NCBI GenBank assembly: GCA_022984795.1
Contig: JALIHJ010000036.1
Coordinates: forward strand, 186,001-250,000
Length of the DNA stretch: 64,000 nucleotides
Reading direction: 5' to 3'
DNA from: Fabrea salina
Taxonomy: Eukaryota > Ciliophora > Heterotrichea > Heterotrichida > Fabreidae
In this document: positions 18,204 through 26,468 of the stretch, in pieces
Numbering within the stretch: position 1 is the stretch's first letter
Layout of the letters: each line of letters opens with the position of its first letter
The notes under the pieces: generated by a model
The model's input: the letters and a program-made list of their open reading frames with translations, nothing else
The model's database searches: none
Told to the model about the DNA's origin: nothing
Position numbers and translations under genes: made by a program

Positions 18204-18806
18204 ATGCTTAAAGTAGTTGTGTTTTCTGAAAACTTTCAAAAGGCAGAAAGGTTTGTGACCTTCCTTAAGTCAAACGAACAAGACTCTGACCTCACTAAAC
18301 TGAACCTGGAAACAAAGTACTTCCGCACTCAAGCAGAAGTAGAAATAAGGAGTTTCCAAGAAACCTATGTGGAAGGAAGTTTTGCTGCTGTGATTCTTGA
18401 CTCTGAGGAGGTTGAAACCTGGATTAAAAGCAACTCAGACCTGCTTTCGCAAGCCGAGTACAAAGTGTTGTTTTCCAACAGAAAGGAACTAGAAGCAACC
18501 CTTTTAGGACAGGAAATAGAAGTGACTTACCAAGACTTAGAAGACTTCAAAGGGTTCATAAAAGAAGAAAGTGAGTTAGTGGGGCTGAGCCGAGTAAGGG
18601 AAATCATAGAGTGTGCAGCAGCCCCCTATGCTTTTGAGGAACAAGAAGACACTCAAAGTCTAGAAGCCCAAGTAGACACTTTTGAGTACTTGCTTGGAAA
18701 AGTCAAGTCAACAGCTAAAGAAGCTAACTCTTTGCCTGACGAAGAACGCAGACAAAAAGCACTAGACACCATCCAACAACTAATGCAGCACTTTGACTTA
18801 GACTAA
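18204..18806 (+). CDS. p34/AAGAB-like adaptin-binding protein
   Basis: 200 residues, acidic. The N-terminal half forms alternating beta/alpha segments (KVVVFSENFQKAERF, FAAVILDSEEVETW, YKVLFSNRKE), like the small-GTPase-like domain of AAGAB/IRC6. The C-terminal helix pair (FEYLLGKVKSTAKEANSLP, then DEERRQKALDTIQQLM) matches the AAGAB end pattern of FE-x-L...LP-xx-R. AAGAB is a chaperone for assembling AP-1/AP-2 clathrin adaptors. The assignment is by pattern only and could be wrong. Stop codons of this and the convergent EFG1 gene are 3 bp apart. Confidence 0.6.
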   Translation: MLKVVVFSENFQKAERFVTFLKSNEQDSDLTKLNLETKYFRTQAEVEIRSFQETYVEGSFAAVILDSEEVETWIKSNSDLLSQAEYKVLFSNRKELEATLLGQEIEVTYQDLEDFKGFIKEESELVGLSRVREIIECAAAPYAFEEQEDTQSLEAQVDTFEYLLGKVKSTAKEANSLPDEERRQKALDTIQQLMQHFDLD

Positions 18807-18809
18807 ATA

Positions 18810-19322
18810 TTAGGCGGAGTCCTCTGCAAAAGGAACTTCGAAGAAGTCGTCCTTGGAGTTTTCTTCTAGTTCTTCTTGGATAGCTCTGACTTTCTTTTCT
18901 TGTTTTTTTCTGATGATGGACTTGACTTGTTGCCTCATCATTTCCCTGGACTCTGCTGAGTTTTCTGAGTTCTCAGCAAACAAAGAAACGTACTTTTTGT
19001 TAAGTGGGTAGTGTTTGATGTAGTTAAGGTCGTCCATAAGTTTGGCCTTTTCTTCAAGGAGTTCTTGGGTTTCTTCTTCAGTTTGGATTCTTTGGATGAG
19101 TTTTTTAAGTTTCCTTTCGACCTTTTTTCTTTCAAAGAACTTAATGGACTTGTACTTCTCCCAAAGGGCTGGTTTGTGCAAAGTGAGTTTCTTCATGAGC
19201 TTTAGTTTGTGTAAGTAGTCTTCTTTTTGTTTTTTGAGTTCAGGTTCTTGTGTGGCTTCTATTGACCTTTTGAGGTCCCTTATCTTTTTCTTGAGGGTTT
19301 TCTTTTTCTCACTGTTTTTCAT
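18810..19322 (-). CDS. EFG1: rRNA-processing protein EFG1
   Basis: 170 residues, highly basic coiled-coil. The family core is visible: KYKSIKFFERKKVERKLKKL, then DDLNYIKHYPLNKKYVSLFA, followed by a Lys/Glu helix and the terminal DDFFEVPF motif. EFG1 is a nucleolar factor for 18S rRNA maturation within the small-subunit processome. Length is close to the family minimum. Its start codon is 7 bp from the divergent Enhancer-of-polycomb-like gene. Confidence 0.85.
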   Translation of the reverse strand: MKNSEKKKTLKKKIRDLKRSIEATQEPELKKQKEDYLHKLKLMKKLTLHKPALWEKYKSIKFFERKKVERKLKKLIQRIQTEEETQELLEEKAKLMDDLNYIKHYPLNKKYVSLFAENSENSAESREMMRQQVKSIIRKKQEKKVRAIQEELEENSKDDFFEVPFAEDSA

Positions 19323-19329
19323 TATAAAA
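19323..19329. promoter_or_regulatory. 7-bp spacer between divergent start codons (TATAAAA)
   Basis: Separates the EFG1 ATG (minus) from the EPL-like ATG (plus). The sequence is TATA-box-like. As with the other 5-bp spacers, conventional 5' leaders cannot fit here; the promoter role is inferred. Confidence 0.4.
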
Positions 19330-20037
19330 ATGATTAACTACGACGAAAAGCTGCAATTGGTTCACTGCACAAACGACTCTATTGAAAGTCCAGAAGCCTT
19401 TGGACTCATTCAAACTCCTGAGTGCTTTGAGTTAGTTAAAACTAAACAGTGTTTGTTTGAAAGGCCAGACTACTACATCAGGTACAATGGCTTCCAAAGG
19501 TCCTTTCCGTATGTTCTTTCAGAAGAAGACCGAAAAGCACTCTACACCGACCTGGACTTTTGTGAAGCTTGCATTAATAAATGGGAACGAGTCACAGGAA
19601 AAGGCCCCCCTATTGACTTAGAAAAAGCCCTAGACTTTGTTCCTTTTGAAAAACTACCTAAAGCAGAGGAGTGCTACAAGTACTGGAGACAAAGAAGACT
19701 AGAACTAGGCCACCCTTTGCTCAGGGAGTTCTGGCTTAGCGAAACAACCAGTGACTCTAACCTCAAAAGGGTCTTTTGCAACCCGAAAGGAAACAAAATG
19801 ACCCTTCGCGAAAAGGACTGGAAGGTCCGTGACAAAGTACTTAAGCTCCAAAGTCTTTACAACCAACTTAGAGAAGTCAAAGAAATCCTTAACTGGACTC
19901 TTAAGAGAGAATTCCTTAAGAAGTATATTGTGTCACTTAAAACCCTTGAATTCCAAACAAAGTGTCTTAACGACAAGCATCCTTACTCAGAACTTGTATT
20001 GTCTAAGTTCAGTAGTTTAACTAAGGGGGTTATTTAA
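19330..20037 (+). CDS. Enhancer-of-polycomb-like protein
   Basis: 235 residues from ATG 19330. An upstream ATG at 19234 lies inside the antisense EFG1 coding region and is not used here. EPL-like blocks are YYIRYNGFQRSFPYVLSEED near 45, AEECYKYWRQRRLELGHPLL near 120, and a basic, heptad-rich tail (LREVKEILNWTLKREFLKKY). In EPL1, this region links the catalytic and nucleosome-binding parts of NuA4/Piccolo histone acetyltransferase; BRPF-type proteins share it. The stop TAA is followed immediately by the ATG of the BRCT gene. Confidence 0.72.
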   Translation: MINYDEKLQLVHCTNDSIESPEAFGLIQTPECFELVKTKQCLFERPDYYIRYNGFQRSFPYVLSEEDRKALYTDLDFCEACINKWERVTGKGPPIDLEKALDFVPFEKLPKAEECYKYWRQRRLELGHPLLREFWLSETTSDSNLKRVFCNPKGNKMTLREKDWKVRDKVLKLQSLYNQLREVKEILNWTLKREFLKKYIVSLKTLEFQTKCLNDKHPYSELVLSKFSSLTKGVI

Positions 20038-20502
20038 ATGGACTTGTTTAAAAAGCACGGAAAAAGCATTAAGTTCTACATACAGGATTGCTGGGGCAAA
20101 GAACTCATAAAACAACAAATCGAGAAACACGGTGGAGTGGTGTCTGAAGTTTGTTCTACAGACACCATTGAAATAGTTCCAGTTTCAACTAACTGTATGA
20201 GTAAGTCCTCTGTTTACTCGTACTCTTACATTTACGAGTGCATCCTAAGCAGGACTTTGCTGGACTTAGAACCCTACAAGGTACCCAGTTACTCTTTAGA
20301 ACACACTAAAAGCTTGCAAACAAATGACTTTCAAAAACTAATCAACTTAATCAAAAACAAACAAATCAGTTACCAAGACACTTTTTCGCACACTCAACTC
20401 AAAAAAATTAAAGGCATCCTTAAGTGGATTCTTAGAAGGGAGTTACTTAAAAGGCACATGCTATCTCTAGATGTTCTTGAGTTCCAAATAAGTCTACTCT
20501 AA
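20038..20502 (+). CDS. BRCT-domain protein with EPL-like tail
   Basis: 154 residues. The N-terminal 80 residues look like a single BRCT fold (IKFYIQDCWGKELIKQQIE, KHGGVVSEV, then YSYIYECILSRTLLDLEPY). The end of this fold resembles the BRCT of RAP1/TERF2IP telomere proteins. The C-terminal 35 residues (LKKIKGILKWILRRELLKRH, then LSLDVLEFQ) closely mirror the tail of the upstream EPL-like protein (LREVKEILNWTLKREFLKKY, then VSLKTLEFQ). This suggests the tail arose by partial tandem duplication. There is no spacer between the upstream TAA and this ATG, and the last 9 bp overlap RPAP1. A chromatin or telomere role is inferred. Confidence 0.7.
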   Translation: MDLFKKHGKSIKFYIQDCWGKELIKQQIEKHGGVVSEVCSTDTIEIVPVSTNCMSKSSVYSYSYIYECILSRTLLDLEPYKVPSYSLEHTKSLQTNDFQKLINLIKNKQISYQDTFSHTQLKKIKGILKWILRRELLKRHMLSLDVLEFQISLL

Positions 20503-23028
20503 GTTAGCTAAAAAGTTCTGGTACGCACTCCAGCCTCCGTAAGGGTCTTTCAAAGAGTTCTTGAATCTGTAACCCAACACTTCAATTTCGCAGTAGAGTT
20601 CTTTTGACACTTCTGGGTCTACTTGGTCTCTGAGGAAACAACCCACCCACCTGGTGTATTCTTCTTCTAAGAAACTGTTTGCTAAGTAGTCTCTGCCTAA
20701 GTCCAAAACGTTATTTTTAATAGCAGCAACGTTTTCGAAGAACTTTGGGCACTCTGCAATGTGTTTGAGTATCGGTTTCAACAAACAAAGGTAGTCTGTG
20801 TAGTTAATGTCTTTTCTCATAAAAAAAAGGTTTATGTGCTTAATAGCTTCAGTGTAACTAGGAAGTTCAGCTTGGGGCAAACAAAGCCCAATGAACTCAA
20901 GATACTCGTTTACCTCGGACTCTTGAGCCAAGGGCAAAAACAACCAGTCAAAAGGCAAAGGCAAAAACTGGGACTCTGTCATACTCAAGTACTGAGTAGG
21001 CAATTTAGTGGAGCCTTTGAAGTAAGCATCTGACAGTTCTAAGTGCTTCTGTGAAGACAAAAACCCTAGGTAGTACTTTGGAGTTTTTTCTGAGATCATT
21101 CTTAGCAAGCTTTCTAGGATCGATTCGTCGTAGGGGCCTAAAAAAACTATTGTGTTAAGAATCTTGTCTAGGTGTTGACCTCCACAAAGTTTAATTAGGT
21201 TGAAGCACAAGTAAGTTAAGGGCTTCAGTCTGTACACTAGACACTCTGGAATGGCACTTTTGAATTGCTCTTTAAAGTTACTTAGAGTGTTTGAACAAGT
21301 TTCCAAAGTACTTGAAAGGGTGCTCTCAAGTTCACTTGTGGACAATGAAAGCAAACTAATTAGTGAGGTTGAGTAGTAGTGAAACTCAACTACCGGCAAC
21401 AGTTTTTTCTCTAAAAGCTCTTCACTCACTAACTCTTGAGGACTAAAAAGGTGCTTTGAGGCGACTTCAGAAGTCACTTTTACTTTGCAGTTCTCTAGTT
21501 GGTGCCTAGGCATTAAGTTTGTCAAGTACTCAAGAATATCGGGAAGTTCGGAGTTGTGTTCTAAACAGCCTCCTTGTGCATAGTAAGTTTTTAAAAACTT
21601 AACTACAGCTGTGTGAGTTTTAAGAGGTCTAGAAGAAGCCAGGAACTTGTAAATAGCTAGTTCAGTGAAAGCTTTGAATTCAGAAGTGCTCCTTAGAGTG
21701 CAAAGTACCCTTTCTAACAAGTAGTAAGCATAAGCAATGACTCCTTGGTCGTCTCCATTGCAGATTTCCAAAAGCTGACCCCTTAAAACACTCCAAGCCT
21801 CAAACCTCTGATTGTGGCAGTAAAAAGCATAGGCCAAAACAAGCGAGTCTTTAACTACTTGTCTTTGGTTAGACCAAATGTTGTTAATGAGTTTAGTTTC
21901 CCAGTCAGTGAGTCTTTTAACTTTGTAAGCAATACTCACAGCTGCTTTCACTATGAAACTAAACACTTTAAGGTTTTTGTGGAGACTTAAAGTGGCCAGA
22001 AGTTCATTACTCCTAGCTATTTCGTAAGCTGCAGATACAGAGTGCATCGCTAAACTAAGTAGTACTTCTTGCAAGTTAGAGTAAACTCCTTCTTCCTGGG
22101 CTTTTTCAAAGACACCAGCTATTTTTCTAAGGATTCCTAAGCGCACTAAATTGCCTAAGAAGTCATTTGAGTTAGCTTCTAGGGTGTAGTTTTGGGCCCG
22201 GCATTCTTCTTCTTCCCAGTAAGCCAACTTAGCTTTGGCTTCTTTAGACACCAAAGAGTTGTTTTTAAACGTCAGAACTAAGTCAAAAGGCTTGATTACT
22301 GTGGTTTTTTGTCTAACTATGAAAGTCAAGAGCCTAGTAGCTTCAACTAGCACGTTTTTGTTGGAGTCGTCTAAACTACTTACTAGGATCTTTTCGAACT
22401 CGCAGTTTTCAACTAAGTAGTCAAATCCAATTTGGAAGGAAAACTTTTGGTTTCTGTCCAAAACGTACAAAACTGAAGACAAAGCCAGTGCTCTTTGGGC
22501 TGGCAAAGTACTTCTAATCATAAGTGCTAACTCTAACAAAGAAAACCCACTGCTTTCAGAGGGTTCCCAGCCAGAGTCAAGGTACTCCTGCACTACACTT
22601 CCTTGTATGTCAAACCTGTACTTTTCTGGCAGGAGACAAGGAACCTTGTTGGAGTGCATGCAGGAGGCAGTTGGAGGTTGTGGAGCTGGCTTGGTGCTTT
22701 TCTTCTGGCCTCTTTTTTTGAGGAACTCAACTAAGTGTTTTGGAATGCTGCTTTGGATTTCTGAAAGGGCATTTTGGATTTCCGAAGGAGACATCCCTTG
22801 GATTCTGGACAAGTTTTGAGTGTGTATTTCTTCTTGGTTGGGTTGTTCCACAAGTATGCTTTGAGCTTTAGGAAACCCTTTAGGGTCGCACTCAGTGTGT
22901 GAGCTTTGGAGCCTTTTAAGTTCCTGAGAGTCTTTTTCGCGTATTGGAGTTTGCAAAGGACTTGCTTGGTCACTAGGAGTTTGCGAGAGTCCCATTCTGA
23001 GAGCAAACAAGCTTTTCTTAGTTTTCAT
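20494..23028 (-). CDS. RPAP1: RNA polymerase II-associated protein 1
   Basis: 844 residues. The RPAP1_N motif lies near 78-110 (MSPSEIQNALSEIQSSIPKH, then LVEFLKKRG). The RPAP1_C motif is near 137 (PEKYRFDIQGSVV), followed by a long alpha-helical repeat region with poor conservation. RPAP1 links assembled RNA polymerase II to the GPN/chaperone import pathway. It is shorter than the animal protein (about 1,390 residues). It terminates in TAG, overlapping the convergent BRCT gene by 9 bp, and its start is 5 bp from the CPSF160 start. Confidence 0.88.
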   Translation of the reverse strand: MKTKKSLFALRMGLSQTPSDQASPLQTPIREKDSQELKRLQSSHTECDPKGFPKAQSILVEQPNQEEIHTQNLSRIQGMSPSEIQNALSEIQSSIPKHLVEFLKKRGQKKSTKPAPQPPTASCMHSNKVPCLLPEKYRFDIQGSVVQEYLDSGWEPSESSGFSLLELALMIRSTLPAQRALALSSVLYVLDRNQKFSFQIGFDYLVENCEFEKILVSSLDDSNKNVLVEATRLLTFIVRQKTTVIKPFDLVLTFKNNSLVSKEAKAKLAYWEEEECRAQNYTLEANSNDFLGNLVRLGILRKIAGVFEKAQEEGVYSNLQEVLLSLAMHSVSAAYEIARSNELLATLSLHKNLKVFSFIVKAAVSIAYKVKRLTDWETKLINNIWSNQRQVVKDSLVLAYAFYCHNQRFEAWSVLRGQLLEICNGDDQGVIAYAYYLLERVLCTLRSTSEFKAFTELAIYKFLASSRPLKTHTAVVKFLKTYYAQGGCLEHNSELPDILEYLTNLMPRHQLENCKVKVTSEVASKHLFSPQELVSEELLEKKLLPVVEFHYYSTSLISLLSLSTSELESTLSSTLETCSNTLSNFKEQFKSAIPECLVYRLKPLTYLCFNLIKLCGGQHLDKILNTIVFLGPYDESILESLLRMISEKTPKYYLGFLSSQKHLELSDAYFKGSTKLPTQYLSMTESQFLPLPFDWLFLPLAQESEVNEYLEFIGLCLPQAELPSYTEAIKHINLFFMRKDINYTDYLCLLKPILKHIAECPKFFENVAAIKNNVLDLGRDYLANSFLEEEYTRWVGCFLRDQVDPEVSKELYCEIEVLGYRFKNSLKDPYGGWSAYQNFLANLE

Positions 23029-23033
23029 TATAA
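23029..23033. promoter_or_regulatory. 5-bp spacer between divergent start codons (TATAA)
   Basis: TATAA is the only sequence between the RPAP1 and CPSF160 start codons. It forms the near-palindrome CAT-TATAA-ATG, which could read as a TATA element on either strand. Function is inferred from position. Confidence 0.42.
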
Positions 23034-26000
23034 ATGGAAAGCTTTTCTTTGTACCAGGAGTACCTTGACTGTTCTAGTGTGACGCAGTGCGTACTAGGAA
23101 AGTTTTCTAGTGAAAACACAGAAATAGTCCTAGCCAAGCATAACTTAATAGAACTCTACACCTACGAAGTTCCTATGAAAAGAATCACTAAGTTGCCTCT
23201 TCAAGGCGAAATAGACTCTATGGTGAGTCTGCAGCATAGCAACTTCGAAAGGGACTTGCTTGTAGTGGCTGTGAAGGACGCTAAACTCTCTACTTTGCAG
23301 TTTAACACTTTAAGCAACTCCTTCACGATCCTTTCACTCCACAGCTTCGAAAACGAAAAAGGAATTAAGGAACTCAACTTAATGGTGGACCCAGAGTCCC
23401 GGTGCTTAGTAGGAGTGCTTCCAAACAACAAAATGTTTGTGATCCCTGTGAAAACCACAAGAAGGCATGTTAAGGATGAAGTGTACATTCACTCTTACCT
23501 AGGCCAAGAAATATACTCCCCTGTGTTCTTCATAGACTTGCCTGTGTTTCCTCGCCAAATCGAACTTTTAAGGGGACACTCTGACCCCATAGTGGGCGTT
23601 ATGAGCAGTCCTTCCCCCTTACAGCTGTACATGAATGTTAAGTTCATCCACATCAACTTCAGACTTAAAGAAGCCACTTTGGAAGCCCAGAGTGCCGAAC
23701 TCCCTGGCACCTGCCACAAAATGATAGGTTTGCAGCCTCCTATGAACGGAGTACTTGTTTTGGGCTACAAAGATGCTTACTTCGTAGGCAACAACGTCCA
23801 AAGGGAGTTCTCCTTTCCTTACTACACAGAGAATTCCACACACGCCTTTGCAGATGCCTATAAAATGTTTTTGTTGCTTTGCACGGGAGAACTCTTGCTC
23901 TTAGGACTCAACTACACAGAAAACCTGCAAGGAAGTACCTTAGAGTCAGTGGTAGTTCTAAGCTTAACTTGCCAGTACCAAGCTTACGCTTCCAAACTGT
24001 TGTACTACGACTCTTACTTGTTTGTGGGTTCTAGGATCCACAACTCGTTTCTGCTCAAGTTCACAAACCAAGAAGTCATTCAACCACTTGAAGAAGAAGA
24101 CTCCCACAAAAAACGCAAACTCAGTTCACTCAGTAGTTTTTGTCTAACTAAAGCTGACGAGCTGCCAGGACTGACTGGGGCTATTTCAGCAATAGCAGTT
24201 GAAAGAACTAGAAGCGACGAAGAAACAGTTAAAGAAATCCTTGTTTGCCACGGGTTTGGAACCAACTCTTACATTTCGCGGTACTCTTTGTACGTGAATC
24301 CTTTTTTGTTTGAAAGTTTTGACGAAGACACTTGGGAAGGAATTGAAGAGATCGAAACTGTCTGGAGCATTTCTGGGGAAGTCTACGACCTCTACGTGCT
24401 AATAAGTAAAAAAAAAGAAACCTCTGTACTTAAGATCGAAGAAACTATAGAAGAAGTCACCGAAACTACTCAGTTCTTAAGCGACGTTGCAACTGTAGGA
24501 ACTGGCAGGATAAGTCCTGATAGAATCTACCAAGCCTGCGAAGCCGGAATCCGCATCCTGAACAACCAAGCAGTCTTAGTTAAGGACTTCCCTTGCAACG
24601 GAATCTGGCAAGTAACTTCGCTCGGAAAGTACTTTTGTGTACTTTTGATGGACGGAACTGTAGAAGCTTTTAAAATTACTGACCAAGAACACACCCAGTT
24701 ACCTCCTATTCTAGGACAAGCCTCTGCAGTGAGTTTGTGCCAGGTAGGAACCAACAAACTAGCTGCTGTGGGCCGTCCAGACGGGTCCTTGCAAGTTTTT
24801 GACATAAAAAAAGGAGAACCTGTGCTAGGCATTCCAGGGTTTGCAGAAGGACCCGCTTTGCTGAACGAAGAAGACAACATCGACATTTCAATTACAGACC
24901 CCAACTACAAACTACCTAGTTACAGAAGCACAGAAATGCCTCCCCTAGAAGAAGTTATGCTTTGGTCCCAGGGTGACTTAACTGTGCTTATTGCTAGGTT
25001 GTCTACTAATGAAGTTCTAGTTTACCAGAGTTTTGAAGGCTTCAAGTTCAGCAGAGTTTCTGTCCCAGTCAACATAGGCCACTGCGATCAAATGATTTTT
25101 GCCCAGAAAAGGTTTTATGACTTAAAACCCGGAATCTTTGTAATTCACCCACTTAACAACTTCTGGATAGTTCCAGACACTACTAGGAACACCTTAGCTT
25201 TCCATGTGAATGCCAATAAAGGCGAAGTGCACACTATTTGTTCTTTCCACCACTCTGACTGCCAAGGAGGCTTTCTCTACAGAGAAGAAAGCACTCTTAA
25301 GATCTCTAAAGTTGAAGAAATGTACGAAAACTCTATGCACTTGCCCATGCTACTCAAAAGCAAAAAGTCCTCGCAAACTCCCAGACACGTTCTTGTGCAC
25401 GACAAGTTTATTTACGTGTCCTTCTTTACAGACAACGGACCTATCCAGTACCAACTGAAAGTGTACTTGTTCACCGAAGAAACTGGACTTAAAAAGGTCA
25501 GCAACGTCCAAGAGTTCCAAGAAAACGAAGTGATCTTGAGCATGTGCACAGTTAACTTCAACAGAAAACTAGAGCCCCCTCATCAGTACCTAGCCATCGG
25601 CACTGGAATGGTAGGCACTGAAGCAGACTCTTCCACAGGGAGGATTTTGTTGTTTGCTATTGACAACAACCGACTTGTTTACCAGCCGCTTCACAAAAAA
25701 GTAGGACTTAAAGGAGCCATTTCGGCCCTTGGAAGCATAGATGGGTACTTGCTAATTGGCGTGGGGTCAGAAATCAAGATCTTCACTTTTGTAGACGAAG
25801 AAGAACAAGAGTGGCTAGCACCCATAGCCTTTTACTACGGCTACACTATGGCTGCAGGAATTGACATCCAAGGGAACGACGTGCTTTGTTTGGACTCTAG
25901 AAACCAAATGTACTTGCTGAGTTTTGAAGAAGCTAGTAGTCAAAAGAACCTTAAACTCACAGGACAGTACTTAAGAGAACTAGCCCCCATCACAGGTGCC

Positions 26001-26468
26001 TTCCACTTCAACAGAGTAGTAGTTGCAGACGAGTTCAAAAACCTACTTATATTTTCGAGGCAGTCAGCCACCACCAAGGTAGACAAGATTGGAGACTTCC
26101 ACACAGGACTTAACATATTTTGCTTTGTGAAGTTGAACAACGCTTTACTCATGATCAGTCAAGAAGGAGCAGTTTCAGCTTTGTTCATATCAAACGAAAT
26201 CACTTACAAGAAACTGCACACTTTGCAGTATGGTCTGATAGAAGCTTTGCCTTACCCACTTGGACTGAATCCTAGAAGTTACAGACTAGCAACAACTCAA
26301 GAAAGAGAACGCCAACGCAAAAGTGTGCTGGATTTAGGCCTTGTAAACACCTTTGCTTACCTTTCAAGTTCCTTACAAAGAAGCATAGCTCGCAACATAG
26401 GGACTAGTCCTCACCACATTCTAGCAGAAAGGGCTGGTCTTCCTTCAATTCACCACTTCCTATATTAA
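23034..26468 (+). CDS. CPSF1: cleavage and polyadenylation specificity factor 160 kDa subunit
   Basis: 1144 residues with the N-terminal pattern of CPSF160 (SVTQCVLGKF, then EIVLAKHNLIELYTYEVP). Many beta-propeller strands follow, and the CPSF_A-type end carries the helical segment FAYLSSSLQRSIARNIG and AERAGLPSIHHFLY. CPSF160 scaffolds recognition of the AAUAAA polyadenylation signal. The gene shares the palindrome TTAA with its convergent neighbour: both stop codons lie within those four bases. No introns despite the length. Confidence 0.92.
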   Translation: MESFSLYQEYLDCSSVTQCVLGKFSSENTEIVLAKHNLIELYTYEVPMKRITKLPLQGEIDSMVSLQHSNFERDLLVVAVKDAKLSTLQFNTLSNSFTILSLHSFENEKGIKELNLMVDPESRCLVGVLPNNKMFVIPVKTTRRHVKDEVYIHSYLGQEIYSPVFFIDLPVFPRQIELLRGHSDPIVGVMSSPSPLQLYMNVKFIHINFRLKEATLEAQSAELPGTCHKMIGLQPPMNGVLVLGYKDAYFVGNNVQREFSFPYYTENSTHAFADAYKMFLLLCTGELLLLGLNYTENLQGSTLESVVVLSLTCQYQAYASKLLYYDSYLFVGSRIHNSFLLKFTNQEVIQPLEEEDSHKKRKLSSLSSFCLTKADELPGLTGAISAIAVERTRSDEETVKEILVCHGFGTNSYISRYSLYVNPFLFESFDEDTWEGIEEIETVWSISGEVYDLYVLISKKKETSVLKIEETIEEVTETTQFLSDVATVGTGRISPDRIYQACEAGIRILNNQAVLVKDFPCNGIWQVTSLGKYFCVLLMDGTVEAFKITDQEHTQLPPILGQASAVSLCQVGTNKLAAVGRPDGSLQVFDIKKGEPVLGIPGFAEGPALLNEEDNIDISITDPNYKLPSYRSTEMPPLEEVMLWSQGDLTVLIARLSTNEVLVYQSFEGFKFSRVSVPVNIGHCDQMIFAQKRFYDLKPGIFVIHPLNNFWIVPDTTRNTLAFHVNANKGEVHTICSFHHSDCQGGFLYREESTLKISKVEEMYENSMHLPMLLKSKKSSQTPRHVLVHDKFIYVSFFTDNGPIQYQLKVYLFTEETGLKKVSNVQEFQENEVILSMCTVNFNRKLEPPHQYLAIGTGMVGTEADSSTGRILLFAIDNNRLVYQPLHKKVGLKGAISALGSIDGYLLIGVGSEIKIFTFVDEEEQEWLAPIAFYYGYTMAAGIDIQGNDVLCLDSRNQMYLLSFEEASSQKNLKLTGQYLRELAPITGAFHFNRVVVADEFKNLLIFSRQSATTKVDKIGDFHTGLNIFCFVKLNNALLMISQEGAVSALFISNEITYKKLHTLQYGLIEALPYPLGLNPRSYRLATTQERERQRKSVLDLGLVNTFAYLSSSLQRSIARNIGTSPHHILAERAGLPSIHHFLY

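Noticed and set aside
20020-20045. EPL-like and BRCT genes as one protein joined by an intron
   Set aside because: No 15/16-nt GT...AG segment removes the TAA; the nearest candidate ends in GG, and the second gene has its own ATG.
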